Shown here: positions 57,326 to 64,000 of the stretch, piece after piece
Numbering within the stretch: position 1 is the stretch's first letter
How the letters are laid out: the number at the start of each line of letters is the position of its first letter
Source of the DNA: Iamia majanohamensis
Lineage (GTDB): Bacteria > Actinomycetota > Acidimicrobiia > Acidimicrobiales > Iamiaceae
NCBI RefSeq assembly: GCF_028532485.1
Contig: NZ_CP116942.1
Location: forward strand, 186,001 to 250,000
Reading direction: 5' to 3'
Length of the DNA stretch: 64,000 bases
Notes under the pieces: generated by a model
Seen by the model: only the letters and a program-made list of their open reading frames with translations
What the model was told of the DNA's origin: nothing
Databases searched by the model: none
Position numbers and translations under genes: made by a program

Positions 57326-59278
57326 TCAGGCCCGGCCCGCGGGGTGGAGGGCGACGTCGTCGCCGTCGGCGTCGGGACCCGGCGTCGCGGCCGGGTCCTC
57401 GCCCCGCAGCAGGGCCCGGTACAGCTCGGCGTAGAGCCCGTCGGCGGCCAGCAGGGACGCGTGGCGGCCGCGCTCGACGACGTCGCCGTGGTCGAGCACG
57501 AGGATCTGGTCGGCGTCGACGATCGTCGACAGGCGGTGGGCGATGACCACCGCGGTGCGTCCGGCCAGGGCCTCGGCCAGCGCGGCCTGCACCGCGGCCT
57601 CGTTCTCGGTGTCGAGGTGGCTGGTGGCCTCGTCGAGCACCACGATGCGGGGGTCCTTCAGGAGCATCCGGGCGATGGCCAGGCGCTGCTTCTCGCCGCC
57701 CGACATGCGGTAGCCCCGCTCGCCCACGATGGTGTCGTAGCCGTCGGGCAGGGCGGCGATGGAGTCGTGGATGCGGGCGGCCCGACAGGCGGCGACGAGC
57801 TCGTCGTCGGTGGCGTCGGGCTTGGCGTAGCGGAGGTTGGCGGCGATGCCCTCGTGGAAGAGGTGGGGGTCCTGGCTCACCACGCCGATGGCGGCGCGCA
57901 GGCTCTCCTGGGTGAGGTCGCGCACGTCGGTGCCGTCGATGCGCAGCGCCCCCTCGGTCACGTCGTAGAGCCGCGGGATGAGGCTGACGAGCGTGCTCTT
58001 GCCCGCCCCCGAGGGGCCGACGAGGGCGACGGTCTGGCCCGGCTCGACGGTGACGTCGAGGCCGTGGAGGATCTCGGTGGAGGCGTCGGCGTCGAGGGGC
58101 ATCCCGGCCTCGGCCTCGAGCGAGGCGATGGACACCTCGGCCGCCGCCGGGTAGCGGAACCGGACCCCGTCGAGCTCGATGCGCCCCTCGGGGTCGACCA
58201 GGTCGACGGCGCCCGGCCGGTCGGTGATCGCCCGCGGCGCGTCGAGCACCTCGAAGACCCGGTCGAAGGAGACGAACGCGGTCATGAGGTCGACCCGGGC
58301 GTTGGTGAGCTGGGTGAGCGGGGCGTAGATCTGGACCACGAAGGTGCCCAGGGCCACGAGGGTGCCCAGGCTGATCGAGCCCGAGATCACCAGGCGCCCG
58401 CCCACCAGGTAGATGACCGCGGTGCCCATGGCCCCGACGAGGGTGAGGGCGGTGAGGAAGGTGCGGCTGTACATGGCCGACCGCACCCCGATGTCGCGCA
58501 CCCGCCCGGCCCGCTCGGTGAAGCCCGCGGTCTCGTCGCCGGTGCGGCCGAACAGCTTCACGAGGGTCGCGCCCGACACGTTGAAGCGCTCGGTCATGGT
58601 CGTGTTCATCGAGGCGTTGAGGTCGAACGACTCGCGGGTGATGGTCTGCAGCTTGCGCCCGACCCGCTTGGCCGGGATGACGAACACGGGCAGCAGGAGC
58701 AGGGACAGGAGCGTGAGCCGCCACTCGAGGACGAACATGGCGGTGAGGGTCGTGGCCAGCACCACCACGTTGGACACCACCGACCCCAGGGTCTGGGTCA
58801 CGGCCCGCTGGGCCCCGATGACGTCGTTGTTCATGCGGGAGATGAGGGCGCCGGTCTGGGTGCGGGTGAAGAAGGCGACCGGCATGCGCTGGACGTGGTC
58901 GAACAGCGCCACCCGCAGGTCGTAGATGAGGCCCTCGCCGATCTTGGAGGAGAGGAGCCGCTCCCAGAGCGAGAGCCCGGCGATGGCCAGGGCGGCACCC
59001 GCCATGCCGGCCGCGCACCAGGTGAGCAGGGTGGTGTCGGCGGTGCCGCCGTCGGTCTGGGGGAGGGCGTCGTCGACGATCGTGCGGATCAGCAGCGGCG
59101 TGGCCAGGCCGAGGACGGCCTCGGCCACGATGACGCCGAGGAACAGGAAGGTGCGCCCCCGGTAGGCGTGGGCGAAGGCCCAGACGCGCCGCACGAGGCC
59201 CTTGTCGAGGTGGGCCCCGCTCAGCGCCGACGGGTCGGAGCGGGACATCCCCCAGAGGATGGAAGGTCCCTGGCGCAC
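57326..59278 (-). CDS. ABC transporter, fused permease and ATPase (exporter type)
   Basis: 650 residues from the GTG at 59278 (TAGCCT 9 nt upstream), or 640 from an ATG at 59248 without clear ribosome-binding site. Six membrane helices (~45-350, e.g. RTFLFLGVIVAEAVLGLATPLLI and VVSNVVVLATTLTAMFVL) are followed by an ATPase with Walker A GPSGAGKST, Q-loop VSQDPHLF, signature MSGGEKQR and Walker B IVVLDEATSHLD with H-loop AHRLST. Half-transporter of the MsbA/LmrA class, active as a homodimer or with a partner; substrate unknown. Stands alone between xseA and a lipoprotein. Confidence 0.93.
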   Translation of the reverse strand: MRQGPSILWGMSRSDPSALSGAHLDKGLVRRVWAFAHAYRGRTFLFLGVIVAEAVLGLATPLLIRTIVDDALPQTDGGTADTTLLTWCAAGMAGAALAIAGLSLWERLLSSKIGEGLIYDLRVALFDHVQRMPVAFFTRTQTGALISRMNNDVIGAQRAVTQTLGSVVSNVVVLATTLTAMFVLEWRLTLLSLLLLPVFVIPAKRVGRKLQTITRESFDLNASMNTTMTERFNVSGATLVKLFGRTGDETAGFTERAGRVRDIGVRSAMYSRTFLTALTLVGAMGTAVIYLVGGRLVISGSISLGTLVALGTFVVQIYAPLTQLTNARVDLMTAFVSFDRVFEVLDAPRAITDRPGAVDLVDPEGRIELDGVRFRYPAAAEVSIASLEAEAGMPLDADASTEILHGLDVTVEPGQTVALVGPSGAGKSTLVSLIPRLYDVTEGALRIDGTDVRDLTQESLRAAIGVVSQDPHLFHEGIAANLRYAKPDATDDELVAACRAARIHDSIAALPDGYDTIVGERGYRMSGGEKQRLAIARMLLKDPRIVVLDEATSHLDTENEAAVQAALAEALAGRTAVVIAHRLSTIVDADQILVLDHGDVVERGRHASLLAADGLYAELYRALLRGEDPAATPGPDADGDDVALHPAGRA

Positions 59279-59327
59279 GGTCCGGCCAGGCTACGGGCGC
59301 CCCCCGGGGACCCCACCGGGGTCGGGA

Positions 59328-59786
59328 TCAGCCCCCGGGCTCGACGCCGCAGTTCTCCTCGGCGTACTCCTGGATGGGCGCGAAGTCCGACAGGATCGAG
59401 TCGGAGTCGTCGGCCACGGTGGCCTGGAGCTCCTCGCTCAGCCCGTCGGCGGAGGTGGCCTCCTCGACCCGGGTCTCGGTGGCGTCGACCACCTCGGAGA
59501 CCTGCGCGGCGTCCTCCTCGATGGGCGGCGGGGCCGCCTCCAGCAGGGTCCGCAGGGTGGCGATGAAGTCCAGGATCTCGAGCTTGGCCTGCTCGATGGA
59601 CGGCGGCACGGCCCCCTGGTTGATCTCCTTCAGGGACTCGAAGGAGGTGATGAAGGGCGTGGTCGTGGCGCAGAACGCCTCGATCTGCTCGGGCGTGGCG
59701 TCGTCGTCGCCGCCACCGCACGCCGCCAGCACCAGCCCGCCGGCGAGGAGGACGGCCACGGCCCGGATCCCCAGGCGTCGCGTCAT
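59328..59786 (-). CDS. putative lipoprotein
   Basis: 152 residues. The signal peptide MTRRLGIRAVAVLLAGGLVLAAC ends in lipobox LAAC, so the protein is probably anchored outside the membrane; an acidic GGGDDD linker follows, then two helical segments (AFCATTTPFITSFESL and PSIEQAKLEILDFIATLRTLLEAAPPP) and an acidic C-terminus with a last Cys (NCGVEPGG) that could pair with the first Cys. No family recognised. The ATG at 59786 is preferred; the frame continues upstream through tRNA-Ser. 49 bp upstream of the ABC transporter start, same strand. Confidence 0.8.
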   Translation of the reverse strand: MTRRLGIRAVAVLLAGGLVLAACGGGDDDATPEQIEAFCATTTPFITSFESLKEINQGAVPPSIEQAKLEILDFIATLRTLLEAAPPPIEEDAAQVSEVVDATETRVEEATSADGLSEELQATVADDSDSILSDFAPIQEYAEENCGVEPGG

Positions 59787-59847
59787 GTGGCTGCGGTCCT
59801 CTCTCGCCAGCAGGTGGCCCCGGGCCGCAGGGCACCGGGGTGGGAGC

Positions 59848-59933
59848 GGAGGGTGTGGGATTTGAACCCACGGTGGCTGTGACACCACAACGGTTTTCGA
59901 GACCGTCCCATTCGTCCGCTCTGGCAACCCTCC
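59848..59933 (-). tRNA. tRNA-Ser (CGA)
   Basis: Complement: acceptor GGAGGGT/ACCCTCC, D-arm GCCAGAGCGGACGAATGGG, anticodon loop CTCGAAA (anticodon CGA), long class II variable arm (TTGTGGTGTCACAGCCACC), T-arm GGGTTCAAATCCC. CCA is not encoded. Confidence 0.94.
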
Positions 59934-59985
59934 GTCGGGAGAACCTAGTCGCCCACCGGGGTCGGCCCGAAGGCGGGACGCCGGC

Positions 59986-61452
59986 TCAGGCGTCGGCGGC
60001 GGCGGTGCTCCGGTCGCGCCCCCCGGGCGGCGCCGGGGACCGCTCGCCGGTCCACCAGCGCACCAGCTCGTCGATCGCCACCGCGGCGAGGATGCAGAGG
60101 GCCACGTCGGACGAGGCCCGGAACCGGTGGAGGCCGAGGTTGATGAAGGCGACCACGGTGCTGGTCACGACCCAGCCCACCAGCGGGCTGATGGGGAGGC
60201 CCCGCCGCCGGAGCAGCCACGCCCCCCAGGCCCCGGCGGCCATGACCTCCCAGCCCACGACGACGGCCAGCTCCGAGCGGCCCACGCCCCGGCGCTCGAG
60301 GTACTCCTCGGCCCGGATGGTCTCGAAGGGCCGGTAGACGCCCCACATGCGCCCCACCCGGGCCAGGCCGGCCCGGGCCGCGTCGAGCGGGCGCGAGGTG
60401 ATGGTGTCGACGGCCGTGCCGAACAGGTAGGCGTCGACGTCGCTCTGGTCGTCGTCGGCCTGGAACTGGTACTCGGTCCGGGCGCCCTGGAGGCACTCCG
60501 GCGAGCGGGCCCCGAGCCGGGGCCCGGGCTCGTAGACGGCGTCGCAGTTGGCGAACACCAGGCTGAACCCGGCCGTGGTGGTGAAGGCGGTGGGCTCGTG
60601 GAAGCGCACCATGTTGGCCCCCACCCAGGGGGCGACCACCACGAGGGCGGCGAGGACCAGCGCTCCGAGCTGGCGCCAGCGGGCGGCGGTCCACCGGCGC
60701 AGGGGGCCGAGCACCAGGGGCAGCCCGACCACCCCGACCAGGAGGATGGCCTCGCTGCGGGTGAGGGCGGCCAGTCCGATCGTCGCCCCGAGCAGGGCCG
60801 CGGAGGTGGCGTCGCGGCGCTCCCAGAACCGGAGCCCGGCCCACGCCACGAGGGGGACGAACAGGGCGTAGAGGCTCTCGGACATGAGGACCACGTCGTT
60901 GATCCACACCATGGGGTGGAGGGCGACCAACCCGGCGGCGATGAGCCCCACGCGGTCGCCGGCCAGCCGACGGGCGAAGAGGCCCGAGACCGCCACGGTG
61001 GCGATGCCGAGGGTGGAGGCGAGGGCGCGGAGGGCGTCGAAGTCCTCCACCCCGGCCAGGGTGAAGGCGGTGAGGAACGTGGCGTAGAGCGGCGGGTGGA
61101 GGGCCGAGGGCTGGCGCCGGCCCGTCTCGTCGAGCTCCGCGGTCTGGAACCAGTGCCCGTCCGCGTTCTCGATGGCCTGCTCGCGGTAGACGGGGGCGTC
61201 GGTGATGATGACGCAGTCCCCGGGCTCGGGGACGGCCCCGCTCAGGGCGGCGGAGAGGTCGGTGCGCGACGGCTGGCGGCACTCGGTGGCGGTGGCCAGC
61301 GCGGCGGCGCGCACCCCGAAGCCGACCATGGCGATGGCGGCCAGCACGAGGAGGAAGCGACGGCCGGGCCGGGTCCGGCGCGGGTCCACCGGGGGCGGCT
61401 CCGCGTCGGTGTCGCTCCCCGCGGCCGGGCCGTCGGGGCGGGCGTCGGTCAC
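59986..61452 (-). CDS. membrane glycosyltransferase (ArnT/PMT-like, GT-C fold)
   Basis: 488 residues. A hydrophilic N-terminus (1-30) is followed by about 9-11 transmembrane helices (RFLLVLAAIAMVGFGVRAAALA, ALRALASTLGIATVAVSGLFARRLAG and others) and a large first extracytoplasmic loop containing charged DAPVYREQAIENADG, the usual place for the catalytic Asp of GT-C enzymes (here ITDAPVYREQA). An R-S-E (TRSEAIL) segment is conserved in the family. It would transfer a sugar from a polyprenyl-phosphate donor to a surface acceptor. The GTG overlaps the stop of the SGNH-like gene (GTGA), so the three minus-strand genes 63771-59986 probably form one operon for envelope glycan work. Confidence 0.8.
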   Translation of the reverse strand: MTDARPDGPAAGSDTDAEPPPVDPRRTRPGRRFLLVLAAIAMVGFGVRAAALATATECRQPSRTDLSAALSGAVPEPGDCVIITDAPVYREQAIENADGHWFQTAELDETGRRQPSALHPPLYATFLTAFTLAGVEDFDALRALASTLGIATVAVSGLFARRLAGDRVGLIAAGLVALHPMVWINDVVLMSESLYALFVPLVAWAGLRFWERRDATSAALLGATIGLAALTRSEAILLVGVVGLPLVLGPLRRWTAARWRQLGALVLAALVVVAPWVGANMVRFHEPTAFTTTAGFSLVFANCDAVYEPGPRLGARSPECLQGARTEYQFQADDDQSDVDAYLFGTAVDTITSRPLDAARAGLARVGRMWGVYRPFETIRAEEYLERRGVGRSELAVVVGWEVMAAGAWGAWLLRRRGLPISPLVGWVVTSTVVAFINLGLHRFRASSDVALCILAAVAIDELVRWWTGERSPAPPGGRDRSTAAADA

Positions 61453-62480
61453 GGGCTGAGCGCCGTGGCCAGGTCGCGGCTGAACCGCTCGGCCCCGGCC
61501 CGGTTGAGGTGCACCGGGTCGTGGAACAGCGAGGTCGGGTACTCGGCGCCGGAGAGGTCGACGACGTCGACGTCGACGTCCTCGGCCAGGGCGACCAGGT
61601 CGGCGGTGCGCTGGTCGAGGAACGCGGCCGGGATGCCGCTGCGCTCGAGCACCTCGTCGGCCACGGGGGGGATCACGAGCACAGCCTGCTCGACGGGGGC
61701 CATCGCCCGGAGCACCTCCACCACGGGGGCGGCGTCGAGCTCCTCGGTGGTGAGCTCGCCGATCAGGTCCTCCAGGAACGGGAAGGAGGCGTCGGGCGGC
61801 AGGGCCCCGTCCTGGAAGCGGGTGTTCCACCCGCGAGGGTCGAGGGCCGCGGCCCAGTCGACCTCGTGGAGGGGGGCGGCCTCGTCGATGCGCTGGGGCT
61901 CCGGGGGCTCCTCGCCGCCGATCGTGGCCTCCACCGCCTGCCACAGCTCGCGGGGCTGGCGGATCGTCGACCGGTTGCGCACCAGCGCCGACACGCCGGC
62001 GGCCCGGTCGGTGAGGCGGTCGAAGGCGCCCGGGTCGATGCGGCTGAGGGCGTCGTCGAAGCTGGGCGCCAGGGTCCCGCCGTCCTGGCCGAAGCTGACG
62101 TCGCCCTCCACCGTGTCGAGCGGGTGCACCACCACGATGGCGGTGTCGGGCCGGGTGCGCTCGATGACGAGCCCGGCCCAGTCGTCGATGACCGAGAGGG
62201 GGGCGTTCAGGAACCCGGCGTTGAAGGCGGGCTCGCCGCCCGCGGCGGTGAAGGTCGCGGGGATGAACGCCCCGTCGAGCATCGAGTTGCCGAAGGCGAC
62301 GGTGCGGGGCGGCGCGTCGCTGGCGGTGAGCTCGGCGGCCAGGTCCCACTTGTACTCGAGCTCGGGGTGGCCCCGCTCGTCGGTCTCGGGGATGTGGCCG
62401 TCGATCAGGCGGGCCCCGCCCTCGGCCAGGAGGAGCACGGCCAGCACCGCGGCCAGCCAGCGGGCACGGGGGAGCCTCAC
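61449..62480 (-). CDS. membrane-anchored SGNH-hydrolase-like protein (second of pair)
   Basis: 343 residues. One N-terminal helix (WLAAVLAVLLLAEGGARLI) anchors an extracytoplasmic SGNH-like domain: block I TVAFGNSMLDG (Ser nucleophile), Asn in later blocks, and block V DPVHLNRAGAERFSRDL with the Asp/His pair. Similar to AlgX/DltD-like O-acyl transfer proteins of envelope polysaccharides. Overlaps the glycosyltransferase start by four bases and follows the paralogous gene by 13 bp. Catalysis not proved; the GNSM Ser and DxxH are at expected positions. Confidence 0.8.
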   Translation of the reverse strand: MRLPRARWLAAVLAVLLLAEGGARLIDGHIPETDERGHPELEYKWDLAAELTASDAPPRTVAFGNSMLDGAFIPATFTAAGGEPAFNAGFLNAPLSVIDDWAGLVIERTRPDTAIVVVHPLDTVEGDVSFGQDGGTLAPSFDDALSRIDPGAFDRLTDRAAGVSALVRNRSTIRQPRELWQAVEATIGGEEPPEPQRIDEAAPLHEVDWAAALDPRGWNTRFQDGALPPDASFPFLEDLIGELTTEELDAAPVVEVLRAMAPVEQAVLVIPPVADEVLERSGIPAAFLDQRTADLVALAEDVDVDVVDLSGAEYPTSLFHDPVHLNRAGAERFSRDLATALSP

Positions 62481-62493
62481 GGTCCGGTCCCGC

Positions 62494-63771
62494 TCAGGCG
62501 CCGGCGTCGAGCGCCACGGCCAGCTCGCGGCTGAAGCGCTCGCTGCCGAGCCGGTTGAGGTGGGCCACGTCGGCGAAGGCGTCGAGTGGGTAGCCGTCGG
62601 CCGACAGGTCGAGGACCTCGACGTCGTACTCGGCGGCGATGGTCGTCATCTCGGCCACGCCGTCGGCCAGGCGGCCGGCTGCGGCCGGCTGCGAGGCGAG
62701 GGTCTCGGTGGCGATCGGCGGCACCGCGACGACCACCTCGCGGCCGGGGGCGGTCACCGCGTCGAGGAGGGTCCGGAGGCGGCCGAAGCGGTAGTCGGCC
62801 CGGGCCGCGGCCAGGGCCATGCGCCCCTCCAGCTCGGGGTTGCGGGTCTCGGCCAGGCTGCGGTCGTGGTACTGCTGGATGCCACCGGTGGGCCGCAGGT
62901 TCCCCTGCCAGAAGGTGAGGTCGCGGGGGACGACCTCGCCGTCCTCCACCGTCGCCACCTCGGGGATGCCCTCGCGGGGCGGGGCGCCGCTGAGGGTGTC
63001 GCTCACCGCCCGGCCCAGGGTGCCGGGGTTCCGCAGCGACGAGCGGTGCTCGACGAGGGCCGAGGCGTCGCCCACCCGCTCCTCCAGCTGCTGGCCGGCA
63101 CTCGGGCGGAGGCGGTCGAGGGAGTCGTCGAAGGCGGCCTGCACGGCCTGGCTCCGTCCCTGGCCGGAGGTGACGTCGAGCAGGTCGAGGGGGTTGACGT
63201 CGAGCAGGTCGAGGGGGCTGACCCCGAGCACCAGGACCTCCGGGTCGAGCCCGTCGAGCACGAAGTCCTCGGCCCAGCGGGCCTGGGACCCGACCGGCGC
63301 CCCGACCAGGGCGGCGTTGTAGGCCCGGTCGTAGCTCCCCGAGGTGGTGGCGAAGGTCTCGGGTGACACGCCGGCGTCGGTCATCGAGTTGCCCAGGAAG
63401 ACCACCTCGGGCTGGTCGGCGACGGGACCGGCGGCCAGCTCCTCCAGCCGCTCGGACTTGAGCTGCATCTCGTAGCTGTCGCCGGTGAGCAGCGGGGGGA
63501 GGTGCGAGCTCACGACCCGGGCGAAGAGCTCGGCCACCAGCAGGGTCGCGACCAGGGCCACGATCGCCTTCTCGCCCAGCAGGAGGCGCGACCGGGGCCG
63601 GCTCGGGCGTCCACCCCGCCCGGCGGTGGCGGCCGCGGCCGGCCGAGGGGGGCGCCCGCCGGCGTCGGTGGCGCGCGCCGCGGGCTCGGCCGTGGCCGTG
63701 GCGGCGCGGGCCGACCCCGGCCCGGGCGCCGCGCTGGTCTCCTCGGATGTCGTGGGCCGGTCGGCTGCCAT
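62494..63771 (-). CDS. membrane-anchored SGNH-hydrolase-like protein (first of pair)
   Basis: 425 residues. A long disordered Ala/Pro/Arg-rich cytoplasmic N-terminus (~1-60), one transmembrane helix (KAIVALVATLLVAELFARVV), then the SGNH-like domain with VVFLGNSMTDAGVS, and block V DVAHLNRLGSERFSREL matching the downstream paralogue. Two tandem copies of an 8-residue unit (PLDLLDVN/PLDLLDVT, encoded 63171-63218) show recent slippage inside the domain. ATG with GGGGAG just upstream. Divergent from fabD-like gene at 63817, with 45 bp between starts. Probably O-acyl group chemistry on an envelope polymer with the downstream glycosyltransferase. Confidence 0.8.
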   Translation of the reverse strand: MAADRPTTSEETSAAPGPGSARAATATAEPAARATDAGGRPPRPAAAATAGRGGRPSRPRSRLLLGEKAIVALVATLLVAELFARVVSSHLPPLLTGDSYEMQLKSERLEELAAGPVADQPEVVFLGNSMTDAGVSPETFATTSGSYDRAYNAALVGAPVGSQARWAEDFVLDGLDPEVLVLGVSPLDLLDVNPLDLLDVTSGQGRSQAVQAAFDDSLDRLRPSAGQQLEERVGDASALVEHRSSLRNPGTLGRAVSDTLSGAPPREGIPEVATVEDGEVVPRDLTFWQGNLRPTGGIQQYHDRSLAETRNPELEGRMALAAARADYRFGRLRTLLDAVTAPGREVVVAVPPIATETLASQPAAAGRLADGVAEMTTIAAEYDVEVLDLSADGYPLDAFADVAHLNRLGSERFSRELAVALDAGA

Positions 63772-63802
63772 GGGCTCCCCGCACAGGCGCGCGCTGCCCT
63801 CC

Positions 63803-63808
63803 TACACT
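63803..63808 (+). promoter_or_regulatory. -10 box for leaderless fabD-like gene
   Basis: TACACT, 8 nt before the GTG at 63817. Confidence 0.4.
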
Positions 63809-63816
63809 ACGCAGCC

Positions 63817-64000
63817 GTGCCCGCCGTCTCCCTGGCGGCCCGGCCCGGCGAGGTGGTGGCCTTCCCCGGCCAGGGCGTCGACCCCGTGGCCGCCTGCGGG
63901 GTGCTCGACGCCCACGCCGGGCACCCGCTGGTGGCCCACCTGGCGGAGGTCACCGGGCAGGCCGCCTGGGCCCCCGCCGACCTGGCCGACACCCGCGTGG
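63817..64000 (+). CDS. fabD: malonyl-CoA:ACP transacylase, 5' part only
   Basis: 61 codons from a GTG to the right window edge, frame open. Residues VVAFPGQGVDP at ~13-23 match the FabD/acyltransferase N-terminal FPGQG signature, and the following helical segment (VLDAHAGHPLVAHLAEVTG) fits. The catalytic GHSLG and the rest lie outside the window. Would load malonate onto acyl carrier protein for fatty-acid synthesis; a fab cluster may continue to the right. A type I PKS acyltransferase is possible but less likely for a gene starting at this motif. Confidence 0.75.
   Translation, partial: MPAVSLAARPGEVVAFPGQGVDPVAACGVLDAHAGHPLVAHLAEVTGQAAWAPADLADTRV

Overview
This window is about 73-75% G+C, densely coding, with strong G/C third-position bias and many GTG starts. 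The combination of a WhiB-type regulator, an HspR repressor behind dnaK-grpE-dnaJ, PurS/PurQ/small-PurL, DUF4214 secreted proteins, a SigB/SigF-type sigma factor with RsbW-like kinases, and many apparently leaderless promoters points to an actinobacterium. An Acidimicrobiia (Iamia-like) member is my best guess; that placement is inference, because no rRNA is present. It reads as core chromosome: no insertion sequence, prophage, CRISPR array or rRNA operon is visible.

Layout. 1-5.8 kb (minus strand): the start of an MrpA-type Na+/H+ antiporter, phosphoglycerate mutase, and a large adenylate cyclase/NB-ARC regulator. 5.8-14 kb: heat-shock block dnaK-grpE-dnaJ-hspR, an alpha/beta hydrolase, a small Cys protein and clpB. 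HAIR-like operators lie before dnaK and clpB, and a duplicated hairpin repeat lies between dnaJ and hspR. 14-19.7 kb: two paralogous secreted DUF4214 proteins (one with a TolB-like propeller, one with a VanY peptidase), a PQQ-type propeller protein and a lipoprotein. 19.8-35.3 kb: a purine supercluster, purA-purD, purE-purK, purB, purC, purS-purQ, purL, purF, purM, lacking only purN and purH. 35.3-38.4 kb: betaine aldehyde and choline dehydrogenase genes. 38.6-46.4 kb: a DUF1992 protein, an orphan ParA with a coupled zinc-ribbon protein, pyrE, a penicillin acylase lipoprotein, a D-aminoacylase-like amidohydrolase and an FHA-HTH regulator. 46.4-51.3 kb: a fused branched-chain 2-oxoacid dehydrogenase E1, a branched-chain amino-acid dehydrogenase and an ACT-domain malic enzyme. 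51.4-55.5 kb: tRNA-Phe and tRNA-Asp, whiB, a 64-aa small gene with its own promoter and terminator, orn, dut, and a sigB/anti-sigma cluster. 55.5-64 kb: xseB/xseA, an ABC exporter, a lipoprotein, tRNA-Ser, a membrane glycosyltransferase, two paralogous SGNH-like membrane proteins and the start of fabD.

How parts work together. HspR probably represses dnaK and clpB through TTGA-N11-TCAA sites. The pur genes convert PRPP to AMP precursors, and most appear to have private leaderless promoters (TAnnnT 6-8 nt before the start codon) rather than one operon promoter. The amino-acid dehydrogenase and fused E1 together would turn branched-chain amino acids into acyl-CoA starters. The three envelope-facing blocks (DUF4214 proteins, the acylase/aminoacylase pair, the SGNH/glycosyltransferase set) are the least characterised parts.

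Most notable non-coding structure: two identical 54-bp hairpin repeats upstream of hspR, and two copies of a ~190-bp repeat in opposite orientation (28124-28313 and 39159-39348), one of which contains the purC stop codon.
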